NCBI RefSeq assembly: GCF_036324505.1
Contig: NC_086356.1
Coordinates: forward strand, 12,261,244-12,325,243
DNA from: Eleginops maclovinus
Taxonomy: Eukaryota; Chordata; Actinopteri; Perciformes; Eleginopidae
Direction: 5' to 3'
Length of the DNA: 64,000 nt
The translations under genes and the position numbers were made by a program. A model generated the notes under the pieces. It saw only the letters and a program-made list of their open reading frames with translations, was not told the DNA's origin and did not search any database. Shown here piece by piece: positions 23,762 to 61,173 of this stretch (its first letter is position 1; the number at the start of each line of letters is the position of its first letter).

Positions 23762-24075
23762 TCCCATAGTATAAGATAAGATAAGATAGACCTTTATTAC
23801 TCCCTGAGAGTCATTGTGCAAACAGTGCAGGTTTTGTGTGCAATCCAGGTTACTGTTAGTGAGGTTCATTGTTAACCCCTTGTTGTGAAGCCTGATGGCT
23901 ACAGACGCAAAGGAGTCCCCTGGTGCTTTGTGCTGTGCCGAGGTGGGATGAGTCTGTGGCTGAACATACTCCTCATCTTCACTGGCTCTGCATAGAGGGG
24001 CTGGGAGGGGTTATCCAGGATACTGTCCAGTTTCCTCCTTGTCCTCCCCTCGGCCACCTCCTCCAAATTGTCCAA
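23762..24075 (-). repeat. LINE-like 3' fragment (GATAAGATA tail), minus strand
   Basis: ATAAGATAAGATAAGATAGA followed by CCTTTATTACTCCC is the reverse complement of a typical teleost non-LTR retroelement 3' end with short tandem tail. It continues to about 24075 with GGTGGGATGAGTCTGTGGCT and GTTATCCAGGATACTGTCCA, phrases I recall from the same widespread repeat. It has no open reverse-transcriptase frame. Confidence 0.5.
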
Positions 24076-25754
24076 TATATACTGTCCAAGCACACATTTC
24101 GTTTCTTTTGACGCAATACACAAAATAAGCATGTGCACAACTCATATAAACATTTTACAACGATGATGATGATGGGTTTCACTCAAAATGTGAATTATTT
24201 TTAAAGTGACATACTCAGTGATAGATCGTACCGCACATGTTCTGATTGATCTGATTGACCCTAATGGAAAGATGTTTTTATCCAGTGTGCTTTTGTGACA
24301 ATAGCCCGATTAGAATGTATTGCCTGTTACAATGTTACACCACATAATCAGGAGAAATATACTGTATGTAATTTGGACTCCATGAACTGTGTAAGCTGCC
24401 AAAATAAATAAATCAACATGCCAAATAAATGCAAAATAATGTAACATGCTGAAAACGAATTGAAGGGGATCAAATCTAAGGTACAGTGAGGAATTTAAAG
24501 CAGAAATATCAATGTATGTCACATCAATTTAATTAAGATTTTTTACTAAATTGGATTAAAGATTCATTATTATGACATTGCTGCCACCTGGTGGTTTCTG
24601 AGAAGTAGTGGAAGTGTTCACATCTGCTCTGCTTCATGTTCTGAGGTTGATTCACAACTTGTCTTGACCAAAATCTTGTTTAGTTTTGTGGACTCACATT
24701 TTCTGGTCTTCACATTCTTCTGACCTGAGAGACTTTGCTCGGTTTAGCCAGTGTCTAATATAAAATGGCTATATTATCTCTACAGAGCTTAACAAGTGGG
24801 GAAATGTAACTAGGAAAATGTACTCAAGCACTTAAGGAACAATTTGAGATACCTGCACTTAACTTGAGTATGTTCATTTTATTACTTCATTTTATTTCGG
24901 AGGGAAGCATATTAAAACATGTAGTTATTGTTCCTCACTTCAAATATTAGACAGCTTTGGTAACTTAAAGAAATAAGATTTTTTTCTTTGGAAGATGTCA
25001 CTTTAACCTCTGAGTGATTATAAAAGACAAAAAGGACACATTTCTGCTTATTTTATTATTTAAAGTCTATTTCCTGATTATGCCAACATATCTTAACTTG
25101 AATAACATTTTCAATCAAGGACTTCTAATAGATTTACTCCATTTTCACTTTGGGGTATTTATATTTATACTTGTAATAATAAACATATAAGTACTTTCTT
25201 TTTTAGTTCTATTGACATATCTTGTGTTCCTGCCCAGTCCATTCAGGTACGCTGATGTTACAATTTGACTATACTTACTTTGCCAAAATAAAACTCTGCT
25301 CTTGCATAAAAGAACAAATGTGGGCTTTTCAGCTGTTAACTGGTTTACTGAGCATATGTAGTAACATCATAACAAAATATTTCTGTTGTGAGTTACATTA
25401 TAAACAGTCCTGAATCAACCAGTGTCATTTTTTTTTTCTTTCTATGAAGAGTCTATATTACACAAACTGAGGCAAGAGAACATTAAAACTAAAAAACACT
25501 GCCATCGTTTGTCAGTCATACAAAATACTGTTACAGGACTAGTTTATAATAAGTTTTACATATGAAGTTAAATGATATGATTATTTCGAAATTAAAATCT
25601 ATTAAATTGTTAAAAACAGTACAAAATAGAATCAGCATCTAATAATAAAATAAATACAAATTCACACCTTTTCCTAACTGCACAGATGGAGGATCATATT
25701 TACATTGGAGAATATCTTCACATGTTTGAGGTCATTAAGTCTTTTGGCTGGGTG
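24076..25754. other. Intergenic DNA between coq4 and bspry
   Basis: About 1.7 kb of AT-rich sequence between convergent coq4 and bspry. It must contain the bspry 3' end. I see no other exon or classifiable repeat. Confidence 0.55.
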
Positions 25755-31145
<5,391 letters not shown>

Positions 31146-31261
31146 GGCAGAATAACGCAGCAGGTGCACCGGCAGAGCTGGAGACGCACCTACAGTAACC
31201 TGCGGCGCAGTAATACAGGTGGAACAGGTGAGCAGAACACGGAAGTAACACGGACATCAGA

Positions 31262-34200
31262 GGTCAGAGCTGAGAGAGGGAAAAAAGGTTTCTGCTCTGC
31301 TGGTTCTCTGTTGTTGGATTTGGGCGTTAGCTTATAACCGTTTTAGAATTGTGTTGTTGCATAATAAATCCCAATAAACCTTTCATTCTTTAAAACCTTC
31401 TTAAATGTCCAGTTTCTCACCCCTTCTTTTTATCTGTTTGGCCACCTTACAATTACATTTTGTATTGAAAACATTGGCCAATACATTTAGATTATTTGCT
31501 CTTGTTTATTTAGTCTGTGTTTAAGTCCAATGTTTGCACTAATGATGTCTGCAAATAAACCAAAGTGATAAAACATTCTGATGTGTTAAAATCAGTAACA
31601 GGTTTAAAGAAAAATACATACACAAGGATTGACATTTTTGAATATCAGAAAACATTGTCTGATAATTAAAAAACACTTTCCTAAACAGTGGATTAAATGC
31701 CCCACTGTAATATTAGGAATGTTTTTGCCCTCGTCTCTAGTTGTTATGTTATAACCCAATTGATACAATTAAATGTATTCTTCTGTAACTTCATCTGACA
31801 AGACTCTTCACAAACTATTTACATCAAACAAAAAATGGAATTTCTTTCTTAATTGTGTTTGTTCATAATGTACAATGTTCACATTAGACATCAGAACTCT
31901 AAACGAATATAACCTAAGAATTATTAAAACAATTAAACTAAAGGTTGGGAAACATGTCATCCAGGCAGGGATTGTTCTTGTTGTTTGACTTTTAGTTGAG
32001 TCATTTAATTTAGAAGTTGCTTACTTTACTATGTACATACTTTTGAGCAAAAAACTTTGGGCGAAGATAATCACCTTTTCCAGGGCGGAGAAGTGTGATG
32101 GATAAACATCATGTGTGTGCCCAGAGATCAGGTGCAGCCACACCTCGAAGACAGCTCTGTTTAGCAATATAGTGAGTAACACCCACTGTCTGGAAAAGCT
32201 AATGAATTCAAAGACAATAACAACAAATGTTCTTTAGAAAGATGGTCTGTTTCATCGATGGCCAGGCCCTTTCATTTAAAATGATTGTGCAGGGAGTTGG
32301 TTTTGGTTGCAACCAGCATCTCAGGATATGTTTCCATTTATAAAGCAACAGTAGGGTGTATCCACAACATTGACTAACATTTCCAGTTGATAATCCTAAA
32401 TTATTTTTACTGTTAACAATATGATTAGGCCGTATAATTTGACAAGCTATTGTTATCCTTATAGGACTACACAAAAAGACCTGACTTCCATGTAGGCCCA
32501 CACGGGTGCTGTAACCATGTAAGTGTCTTTTTAAACGAACTGTCAACTAGACAAAGTATAAACTGTCTCTTACAGTTTATTGTGTGAAACAAAAATAATC
32601 AATGTGCAATAATCCATTCTTGAGTCCTTGTGCTAACTGAATATCTTTATTTTATTGGAATATCATTTCCAAATATATTTATTTTATTTAACATTGTGAA
32701 TAATTGCTATAAAATCCAGTTGCCTATTTTAGCATTCTTGCTTTCGTCAGTAAATACAACTAATACAAGTTTCCTTTTAACTTACTTTTAACGCTGTGAA
32801 AAGAAAAATTAAGACAATTGGTTTAAATATTAGGGGAGTAAAAGGCTTTGCATGAGTTTCTATCCTTTTCGATACCATTACTTTTAAAAACTAAGCTTTA
32901 GAAAGAAAGAGTTTTGTTAAAGCATGAGTTTGGAGGGAAACAGATCAAATCTCAAGAAATTCAAACCAACAAAAGGAAATGATACACCTCCCAGCTCCAT
33001 GTGTGTGAGTAACTCGATAGGGGTGATTGAGAGAAAAAAGTGGTGCCTTCGGACTCAGACAAGGATCTTCCACACATTTCACCTAAAATGGGAACAGCAA
33101 AGGACAGGACTGCTATCGTTTCCAACATTAAAAGCTTTTTTTGTATTGGGATGAACTAGTAACACAAGCAATGCATGCTTTATATCAACTCTTCCTGTGT
33201 AATAAGTTTGTTGTGGAAGAAAGAGCTGATGGACTACTGTTCGTAAAAAGGGAAAAACAATAACACATAATAATCACATTGAGATTGCACACGGAAACTG
33301 CTTTAACATACCAAAGCATATTCTTCTTGAAGAACTAACATTACATTCATATGTTTGACTTTTCAATACACTAATACACTCATTAACTAAAGTACATTTT
33401 TGCCTTATATGATTGGAATAAGATTTATTGGGGAAACACTGCTGATCATCATTAATGATTGAAAACATTTCTTCAGTAAAAATGCTGTTTTTCAATAAAA
33501 ACAAAAGTCTGGTGTAGGGAAAGTGTAAGGGCACTGTGAAAAGGTATATCATTTTATGTAATGGTTACAAATAGCCCAGTCTACATTTTTTTTCAGAAAT
33601 TTGAATTATTCTTCTGAAAATCTTCTACATTTTCTGTGATACAGATCCTGATCCCTAGAGAGTGCTCATCTGCTTAGCTAACTGCAAGAAAATGCTGCTG
33701 ATAGTGTGTACGGCCCTTAAGATCATTTTTAAGCGATCAAAATTAGGATAAACCCTGTAAGCATCAGAGCGTTGGGATACAAATAATAAATCGTACATTC
33801 CTTTAAATTTGAGGAAATATAAATTGCAGGTTAAGTTAAAATGTCTTTCCAAAAGGGTCTGTCATTCTAGAATGATATCTTTCTTTTTGCTTTGACAGTA
33901 GTAACAGGAAGGATGTGACACTGATGTACAGCATATAGGCTACAATACTCAATGGTCTTGCATTATCAAGCCAATTTAGCAGCAAATGTTTTGACGTCAA
34001 ACACAGCTCAGCAGATGAGTAAAAGGCATGGATCTATAAAAGGAACTGGATTCCAAACTCAAAGAGAGACATGCCATTATTATTATTAGGCTACCCCTGC
34101 TCAGCACATGGATTTCAGCCTTCATTACAATGACGTTGTGCAAATATAAATAAAAAAAAACTTTTGTAAATTCAGTCAAAGTTTCAAAAATATATAAAAT

Positions 34201-34610
34201 CATAAGAATAATAATCATCATAACTTCCGATTCAAGATGTTAAACTAAGTAGGCCTATATGGGTGTTTCATTGTCAAACCACAAAGAAGCAATTCATATT
34301 AATGCCATTTGTTATTCATTGCAAATAATTATTTACGGGACAGCACATTGTTTTTCTTCAGTTGAAAGTTTATAAAATAAATCTTCCTTTATAGTGTCAT
34401 TATAGGTGAAGGATGGGAGTAGTTCAGTGCCTCCCCTAAATACCATCAACATAGCTTTGGGATTGGCATCCATTAAAGTAGCACATTATTTTGAGGTGAG
34501 TAAGATATTATAAATAGACATCAAATAATAATAATTAAGACCATGTGGCTTAAGCAACAGTTTGACAAATGTGTTTTGTTAAACCGTGTTTACCACTGGC
34601 CAATACCCAT
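31262..34610. other. Intergenic DNA between bspry and zmynd19 (divergent promoters at its edges)
   Basis: About 3.3 kb of AT-rich sequence with no exon I can support. bspry transcription starts near its left edge and zmynd19 near its right edge. A slightly GC-rich patch at about 32080-32160 is the only compositional break. I could not assign it. Confidence 0.6.
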
Positions 34611-34617
34611 CCGTCAA

Positions 34618-34770
34618 ACATTTCCCGCGAAAAAATCTGGAAGTGGTCACGAGAGTGTAATGACGTAATACCTGAAACAGGCAGTCGTAAAAAATATTCG
34701 TTTTCTGTTGGACGACATCATCGGACGCTACGTATGAGAGAAAACGTAACGCCAAGTCCGATTGGACCGT
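34618..34770 (+). promoter_or_regulatory. zmynd19 promoter: E2F-like, CRE-like and CCAAT motifs
   Basis: TTTCCCGCGAAA (about 34620-34632) fits an E2F site. TGACGTAA (34661-34668) fits a CRE/ATF site. ATTGG (34761-34765) is an inverted CCAAT box. The sequence becomes GC-rich from here to the ATG at 35007, as in a CpG-island promoter. Motif matches alone do not prove use. Confidence 0.45.
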
Positions 34771-35006
34771 ATCACTGGTGGCTTTTCCCTTCCCGCCCCC
34801 AACAGCTCGGCTTTCCTGCGCCAGCAGCAGCATCGGTGTGTCACCGAGGCTAGGCTGCTGCGGGAGAGACCCGGAGTCAGGGCGAACACACAACCAGTTC
34901 ACCCACACTGGCATCGCAGCGGGGCTGAGGGGCTGCCCCGGCGACCTTTAAACCTGAACACCGGTTCGGTTGGATCCTCTGCGTGTCTCCGCCGCCCGTC
35001 CTCCTG

Positions 35007-39567
<4,561 letters not shown>

Positions 39568-40230
39568 TCTGCCCTCATCCTCGCCTGGGTAGGGAGGAGG
39601 GAGAACAGGAGAGGGAAGGGTTAGACTCATGGGATGGGAGCAGGGATGAAGAGCAAACTGGGGGAAATTGCTGACAAGAGACTAACGACAGAGGACTAGG
39701 TTGGTAGCTGGATTGATTGATGGGTTCAGGCGGTAAGAAGATGGAGGAGGGGAAGGAGAGTAAAAGCAAAAAGACATCTGCCACTTCCCAGAACTGTTAT
39801 TCTCCATAGCTTGCTTGCTGGATGACGGGGAATGGTATTATTTTTTTTCATGATTTCTCGAGGAGGGAGACCCTCGAGCTCTACCTGCTGCTATGGATTT
39901 TGTATGCGTGGGGGGGTGGGAAAGTTCTTGTCAATGAACTGGACAAGCTTCTTTGGACCACAACATGGATACTTGTCGTCATCCACTTTAGTTCCTCCAG
40001 CCAGCAGCTGGGTGTGGGGACGTCTGTGCAAACGGGGGACCCCGGTCATTCAGCTGGTACAACGGGACATGGACCTTCTCACTGTATTGCTCCCTCTCCG
40101 GTGCACAGGGCTGCTTCTTCACAGTCATCAACACCTTAGCCGCCTCCCTGTCCGTCATACTCCCCCACTCAGCTGACACTCATCAGATATATTTCACTGA
40201 TTGAATCACACTACCAGTATTGAGTGTGTA

Positions 40231-40269
<39 letters not shown>

Positions 40270-41800
40270 ATGTGTATGTGTATGTGCTGCCAGTGTGTAC
40301 TGAAGGACATTGAAATGCTCAGCATTGGTTGTTATTATTATGGGCAGGTTTAGTGTATGGCTTTTGTCTTCATAAGGGGCCATATTACACACGAATTGGT
40401 CGGTTAAAATCTCTTCACTGTTATATAGTAAAGTAGCTGCCAAATAAAGGCATACATTTTTCTCTACAAAGTTCTCTCCCCATGAGTTTTTTTTATTTTT
40501 CTATCAATTTAATGCGACTTTTGGTACCACGTTAGTAAGAAACTGGATTTCATTTTTGTTTTCTTTCAGATATTTCCAAATTTTCCAGCTGGTATTTAAA
40601 AAGCAGTTCTGGGTGTTTAAAAGTTCTTGTCTTTGTTATGATCCAACACGTTTGTTGGTCACCGTATGAGAAATTGCTTGCTTGTTTATCACAACATAAT
40701 AATTTATTGTTCTCCAGACAAACAGTATCCATCTCTCTCTGACTTTCTTTTCTGATGGTTATCTCTACCAAAGTCTACTATGCCCCGTAGTTTGGCACTC
40801 GTGTATCTGGTTTAAATCCCTCCAGTCAGTCTTATTTTGCTGGTTTTTAACAGACATCCTGTCTTTTTGCACCTGCAGGGTCATGGTATGCGTGTGCCGG
40901 GGAGGGTGGCAGCTTCTTGTGTGAGAGTTTGCTCTATGGGTTATTTTTTTTAAAGAAATTCTATCAATGGAGCTATATTTATTTAAACATTTGATTGTGA
41001 AACATGTTTTTGTCCTGGTGATATTTGAAGGCAAACGTTATAAAAAATGGACAATATGGGACCTTTTTATGTCACATCGTTTTGGGCAGGAAGGGGGGGG
41101 GCTTGAACATTTCAAACCCGTTACTTGATTGTTGTTTTTCTTTCCTGATCCTAAATGAATAAATTAGTCCTCCTCAGTGTTGCCCTTCCAGATTTTCCAT
41201 GAAAACACTGCACACCGTCATTGTCTCTAAAAATCTTCCATGTGAGAGACGTGTTGGAGCATAAAACTTGAATTCCCCCCTTTACACAACTTTTTGGGAG
41301 TGTTTCACTTTGCAAAGTGGTTTTATGATCTGAACCATCTCAATTTGGAACCACGTCAAAGTGAAATTTGTTCCGTGTCAAATTTATCCTTAATCGCCTG
41401 CCTTCCTTGTATTTCCTACAATGAGCACCTGCTTAATGTCTCCTCCTGTGTCTTAGTTGAGGAGTCCAGACAGTTAGTAAGCATGTAACTCACAGATGTA
41501 CATGCGACTCGTTGATTGTTTATTTTGTATGTGTGTGCGAACAGGTTTTCAACACTGCACTAAAGATTTGGCTCCCATGTTAGCTTATTTGTCATCGATG
41601 GGTCGAAAGGGAGGGGTTTGATTTGGATTTGGAGTGTACAGATTGTGTCTGAAATCTTTGTTTTGTAAGAATATAAACATTAATCATCTAGAAATAAAAG
41701 AGCTACAATATGTGAACGGAAGTAAAGTTGGGAGGGGGGGGGGGGGGATAACTGATTGTTGCTTTTCCAATGTAAAATGATAATAAATAAAAATGAACCT
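39568..41800 (+). other. zmynd19 3' UTR region
   Basis: There are candidate polyadenylation signals at 40443-40448 (CAAATAAAGG) and again near 41693 and 41785. A 60-bp GT/TATG repeat (40226-40287) and a 14-base poly-G run (about 41734-41747) lie here. Which signal is used cannot be told. Confidence 0.5.
40226..40287. repeat. GT/TATG microsatellite
   Basis: A pure GT run flanked by GTAT and TGTATG variants, within the probable zmynd19 3' UTR. Confidence 0.9.
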
Positions 41801-43418
41801 CTACCTGTTTACCATTCATTGATGCTCGTGCACAAGGTGGAAATATCTGTAGTTTTAATCGTTATGTAGGAAATGATCTGAACACGGGAAGTCGTTTAGT
41901 AATAAAAGCAATGTAAAAGGATTTCGTGTTAAAATGTGAAATATTGAGATTTTCTTATAGCTGTTGCGATTTTTATTTCTTAACATTTAAATTTGTGGGT
42001 GCCTACAAGAGAAGGTAAAGAAGTTAACTGATGCATTTATGTTGTTGCATTTGCCTACAATAACCGTATAGCTTGTTATAAGCCTTATAGGAAATGCTTT
42101 CAGACGGTCTTTAAACGCTTCATAGATGATAAAGTAAAGTATTATCCTTTTTGTTCTAATCTGCACATCCCTTGGACCTTGACCTCCCATTGCTTTGTGA
42201 AGCACTTCCAGTTTAAACTCTTGTATGAAGTGCTCTTTAAATAAAGCTTTTTTAAAATAACTATTTGAGAAATTAAAACAATCACAAGTTGTTTATGAGA
42301 TACTTTTACATGATATTACAACAGCCATAGGGCATGATCCCCTTAAACATTTTATTTCTAGTATATTTGTGTAAAGGTTTAATTTCTTTAAAATGTATTA
42401 GTCCTTTCTTCAACTCTGTGGTTTTAAAACGTGTATCTTTGCAGTCCATCTATTCTTTCTTCTTGGTCCTGTGTAACAAGAAACAGATGGGTGGTAATTT
42501 AAGCCTCTGTGTTGTTACTTAGTTGGCTTCTCTCCATCTTCTGGGTTTTCTCCTTCTTTCTCTCTTTCTCTTCTACATCTTGAGGTCAGTGTGGTGTCAG
42601 GGTTCAACAGAGGGGTCGGCAGGCCCTGCTGTTATCCTGGGGCCACAAGACAGAATACTGTGATGACTTCATTGAAACACCAATTTTAGTTTGTTACCTG
42701 GGTCTTAAAGGTAATGCCAATGTAGGTAAAAGTTAACAATTATTTGCAAGCATGTTATTGGTCAAATATATACAGTATTATAGTATGGAATCACTCATGA
42801 TAGATGAAATGTAGTTTACAACATTTATTTATTTGTTGGTGTCTTTAAGAAAAAATATACCTAAACATGAACAAGACTTTATATTCAGTCTTAAAAAGCT
42901 TATTTAAACTCAAAAGTTCAATCTCAACATGTTATTTTAATGTAATATTATGTTTTTATAATGTTTTGTACCCAACCAGAATAATCATTATTATACCCTT
43001 TTGGAGAATATATTCATCCTTTGTTATGCTTACAAATATTACTGACGATGCATCTTTGCTTCAAATGATATCACTGACAGAATGACTTCAATCTTTTACA
43101 TGAAGGATCTGTGCACTTTGATTTTTCTCCAGTTTAGAGCTTTCAGGGTACACAGAGACTAACTCTTTGATGAGTATCCCTTTATTAATATGTGCTGTTT
43201 TTGTTGCCTGTCATTTTAAGGTTTGCGAGAAATTGCAGTACTACCTCCTCCCCGTTAGGCGTCGCTAGTACTTCATACAAACAGCTGTTACTCCCTCTTT
43301 CTGGATTTTTTGGTTTGCAGTACGGAAGTTTTATAACAGAAGGGTTATGTGTAAAGGTTCAGCAGCATGAGCTAATGATAATTTCTGTCTAACCTGCAGC
43401 TTCATCACTGTCAACAAA
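41801..43418. other. Intergenic DNA between zmynd19 and tmem141
   Basis: About 1.6 kb of AT-rich sequence. Another AATAAA motif lies near 42240. No exon or known repeat is visible. The tmem141 promoter must be in the last few hundred bases but shows no clear TATA or GC box. Confidence 0.5.
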
Positions 43419-45340
43419 ATGGTTAATATCGGTCTCACCAGAGTGGACGATGCGGTGTCAGCGAAACATCCGGTGGGTTTTTGTGTTTATCTTCTTTTCT
43501 AATTTCTGCAGCCTGAGGATCTCTGGAGGGCACAGACTGTCCAGTGAATAAACTGCTGCACATATTGTCCCTTTTCTATTGTGTCATAGCATATACCTGT
43601 TTTTAAACCGTGTAGTAAAAGCTGTGTGTTTGTTGTCACTTCGGTGTTACAGGGTTTGCAGAGTTATGCTGCCTGTCAGTCTGGTGCCTTCATGAAGGGG
43701 ACCAGTACCTTTGTACTTGGTAAGTTTTGTTTTTTTTTCCAATTAAAAAGAAAAAATGTATTATAACCACGGAAATAAAACATTTATACTCTATTCTATT
43801 CACATTATATTGGATTATTTCCTTTATGCCAGTGGTTATTTTAGTGTTCCTAAATCAGTCCCTGAACCTCACAAATCTATGATTATATTTTACCTGGGTA
43901 AATTCCTACATGTCTATAGATTAACACAGAATAAGAAGTTATTTCACAAATAAAACTACCGACAATTTCTTCTTTTTTTTTTTTTTTTTTTACCAATGTT
44001 TACCATGGGAGGGAGCTATAATCTGCAAATATTTCTGGTATTGGTAATGGCACCGTTTTACATGGTGCAAACTGAACTCAACATAAAGTAATAACGTTTA
44101 TTAATATAAGTTTAGATTTACTTAAATCTTGAATTTCTTTGAATATAAAGATAGTTACATCTATCTTATATGAGGAAGGTATAAAAACATCACATGCAGA
44201 TGCTCGTTTAGTTGTAATTAGCATAGAAAAAGGAGTAATGGCTGCCTTAATTATTCTTCAACACAATGGACAATGTTTTGATCCTCCTTGGATCTTAAGC
44301 AGGTGAAAACTTAAACCTTTATGTGCAGGATGATAATGTTAGCAAGGAGTGTTATGAATACTGAATGAGTCACATAAACGTCAAGTGTTCATCGTGACTA
44401 AATCAGGTGAAGGTTAGAAGAATCTTTATTATTCACACACATGCACACAGCAGAGCACACACAGTGAAATGTGTCCTCTGCATTTAACCCATCCTAGTTT
44501 TAGGAGCAGTGGGCAGCTATTGTACTTTACAAAGTATCATGCAAAACCTAAACTTTAAACTGTTTGTTTACTAGATATTTCTCATGTTTTTCTTAGAAAT
44601 GGGCAATTTGGCAATCAACTCCAAAATCTTAGCTCAAAAACAATGGATTAGTCAAATCAGAGCGGACAGCCCAAAAAGAGATGCCATTGAGATGTGTCAT
44701 TTGTTGCTTATACAGGTGCTGGCTGTTTATTTGCCATTCAGAGTATCCTCCAGAAGAAGCTCCCTTATCCTCTACAGTGGAACCTGCTCGTTTCAATACG
44801 TGAGAAATTAAACCTGCTCCTTAAAAAAGTTTAGCACACAAGACTGTAACTCCTATCTTGCCACCGATATCTCTAACCTGTCCTCTCTTTCTCCCTCAGT
44901 GGGGTCTTCAGTAGGGAGTTATGCTGTGACTCGCTGGGAAACGCAGAAATGCACAGACCTCTGGATCTTAATGGAAACAGGAAAAGTCCCGGACAGATCT
45001 CCTCCGCAGGGTGAGTTCATTGTGTGGACACAGACCTGCTCAACATCCCTCTTGGCTCATACTGAAGGTTATGAAACTTAGGTGTGTTTGAGGAGTGAAC
45101 TGCCTTGTTTTGTTGGATCATGTTTAAGTAGGCAGGCGTCAGCATTTTATGGAAGTAAACTGATTTTATCTCAACAACATCTATGCCAGCTCTTTTCATC
45201 AGTAATAATAAACCAAATGAAGGCAGTTTGCAGACTTTAATGTCTTTATATTTGTCTCTCCCTGTGTTTATCTTTCAGTGTCTGAACCAGAGGTCTCAAA
45301 AGCACCTGAGAAGACAAAATATGGTGACGTGATGGACTGA
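43419..45340 (+). CDS. tmem141: Transmembrane protein 141 (TMEM141), 125 aa, 5 exons
   Basis: A small conserved membrane protein of unknown biochemical role. Exons: 43419-43472, 43653-43719, 44716-44799, 44900-45010, 45279-45340, all in phase, giving 125 aa against 108 in human. The start MVNIGLTRVDDAVSAKHP and the block YAACQSGAFMKG are near-identical to the family. Two hydrophobic segments, about residues 38-52 and 62-79, are separated by LQKKLPYPLQW and probably form a helical hairpin. The basic/acidic part TRWETQKCTDLW follows. The C-terminal tail (about 105-125, rich in Lys and Glu) is longer than in human and is encoded by its own short last exon. Confidence 0.93.
44410..44525 (+). repeat. 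Dispersed teleost repeat (CATTTAACCCATCC type), copy 2
   Basis: TTTATTATTCACACACATGC, then CAGTGAAATGTGTCCTCTGC, then CATTTAACCCATCCTAGTTT and AGGAGCAGTGGGCAGC. It matches the repeat at 18860-18995 in the same orientation. It lies in tmem141 intron 2. Confidence 0.6.
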
Positions 45341-47348
<2,008 letters not shown>

Positions 47349-49065
47349 ATGATAGTGACCCCGGCGCTGAGGATCTGTACATGTTCGATAACTAAAACAA
47401 ACAGCAGTAGAAACTGGCACGCTTTGCAACCACTGGCATGCCTTATGAAACCTAAAGTGTGTGTGTGTGTGTGTGTTGGCATCACTGAATGTGCGTGACA
47501 TCATGAGAAAGGGAGATGAGGAAGGCAGGAGTTAGTGCTCAGTTGTCTGACCCTGTGAGGCGAGGGAGCTGAGCTGCAACTGGACAGTGAGTCTTCTCCT
47601 CTTTCTTTCTCTTTCTATCCAACTCTGGTTATATAATAACTAGCAAAAAAAGCCCCAAAACAAACACTGTTTACAGCTTTTTAATTCCAAATCACACACT
47701 GGAAAATGAATCATAATCTATACTCTGAAACACTATTACTGGGTATTTGATCCCTCTCTTCCCCCGAGTCATGATCAATTCAACAAATTGATGTGTTAAC
47801 AAGAACAACTGGTGTGTGATTGACCATCAGAGAGAGGGGGAGCAGCACATAATTGGGGATTTATTGATTATGTGTCCTCTCTTTCAACCCTTCTCACATT
47901 AAAAAAAAAGTACAGTGAAATCAAAGTATGGAAAAATGTGTGATTCAATACCTGGTACAACAGGTTGGTAAATTACAGGAAGTCCTTTGTGAAAGTGCAG
48001 TACCTTCAACATTAATCACTGCTGAAGATGACGACAAAATGAGAGCTCAAGTCTGGGCAGGTCAGAGATAAACATGGGTCTGTGCACAGATATGTGTGAC
48101 TCACCGCTAAAGAAGAGAAAACAGAAGAGCTTAACCTAAAAACAGAGATATTTGCAATGTTTTTTGACTCTGTGAAAGTTGTATTTGAGTTGTGTGCTTG
48201 GATTTGGAGCACATTGATTTCAGCTATTCCAGCCTGACTGGTAATACATCCCGTTACATAATGTCAAAGCTGCTAAGATGCATGATGAAAAGTTCTTTGG
48301 TGGGGGGAAGAAACACAATTAACACTTCATTAAGATAGCATTACATGACATTACATTGTCATTGTTGCCCCTTGTAAACCCATTTGGGGGGGTTGGGCTG
48401 TTGTCTTAAGTGTAACAAAATAAATCAACAGTTTTAGGCTTTCCATTTAAGCTGTTACAAATACCAGTAAACACAAAGTCAAACCTTTTTATAAAAGAGC
48501 CAAGGTAATGGAAATAAAAAGGGCTAAAATAGGGTATGGTAGGTATAAAATACAAAAATGTAATTCAGCTACAGTACAAGAAGATGTTGTGCAACTTTAT
48601 ACTAATACTTTAATAATAGAGATACATGTTGTGCTATACTACCCTTTATGTGTCTGACGGCTTTAGTTATTTTTCAGATGACAATTTTATGGCCATTCTG
48701 GCAGTGATATTTTGTTTATTTCCGAATGTAGCGGTTTAAATGTAAACTAATTTAGGAAAAAATCCACATTGGAGGATTATTTTGTACCTTTATGGGTAAA
48801 CACATTTCACAAGTTAGGCCTTCAATGTGACATTCATTACAGCGATTATACTAAAAATATTTACTGCGACAGTCAGATATGCCATCAAATCATTAGTGTG
48901 TTAAACTTTGATTTAAAATGTAGTCATGAAATGTCATTAAATTCCACACAAAGTTTCAGGTTATTTAATGCTGAAACATAGGGGCTCTGCTCCTCATTAC
49001 CACAGTGTGTGTGTGTGGCTGTAAGGTGATAGCTTATCCAGCTCTTTGTGATTATGTGTGTGTGT

Positions 49066-49092
49066 GGGGGGGGGGGTGGGGGGGTGGGGGGG
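49066..49092 (+). repeat. G-rich run with quadruplex potential
   Basis: Three long G runs separated by single T bases, directly after a GT stretch. It lies about 90 bases upstream of the sapcd2 CCAAT pair. Confidence 0.85.
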
Positions 49093-49179
49093 TTGATCAT
49101 ATGCAGCCTTTATGAATAACGTCTCAGCATTAGTAATAACAAAAGCACAACTCAAACTGGAGTCTACCTCAAGCCTGAA

Positions 49180-49251
49180 CCAATGAGCGCTGAGCTCGTG
49201 CACACCGCGACCAATGGCTGGTCCTGGGACGATCTCGCACAGCCGTTTGAA
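49180..49251 (+). promoter_or_regulatory. sapcd2 promoter: two CCAAT boxes plus CHR element
   Basis: CCAAT boxes lie at 49180-49184 and 49211-49215, exactly 31 bases apart. TTTGAA, the CHR consensus, follows at 49246-49251, another 35 bases on. NF-Y boxes 31-33 bases apart followed by a CHR are the hallmark of G2/M genes controlled by the MuvB (DREAM / B-MYB-FOXM1) complex. The ATG is about 260 bases downstream. No TATA box is visible. That SAPCD2 is a proliferation-linked mitotic protein supports use of these sites. Confidence 0.6.
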
Positions 49252-49512
49252 GGGCGGTCCTGTATGGAACGCAGTCCTGGGTAGAAAAAGGAAAGTATGC
49301 ATCAGGTCAGCAGAGTTTCGACGGGAAGGTGGACGGTCACAACAGTGTATTTTAAAACATTTTCAGGCTAATTCGCTTTAATAGGACATGTGTTTTCCTG
49401 CTGAGTAGGCGTGTACTAATTGCATCGTTCTGAATCGTGGGCTGTGTGTTTACATACAGTTAGCGAACTTGTGTTTTTGATTGATTAGTTGCAGTGCATT
49501 ACCAGCTCATTC

Positions 49513-61173
<11,661 letters not shown>

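Noticed and set aside
47500..47590. Possible non-coding first exon of sapcd2 (donor-like ACAGTGAGT at about 47588)
   Set aside because: The CCAAT/CHR promoter at 49180-49251 places transcription start close to the coding ATG, making a distant leader exon unnecessary.
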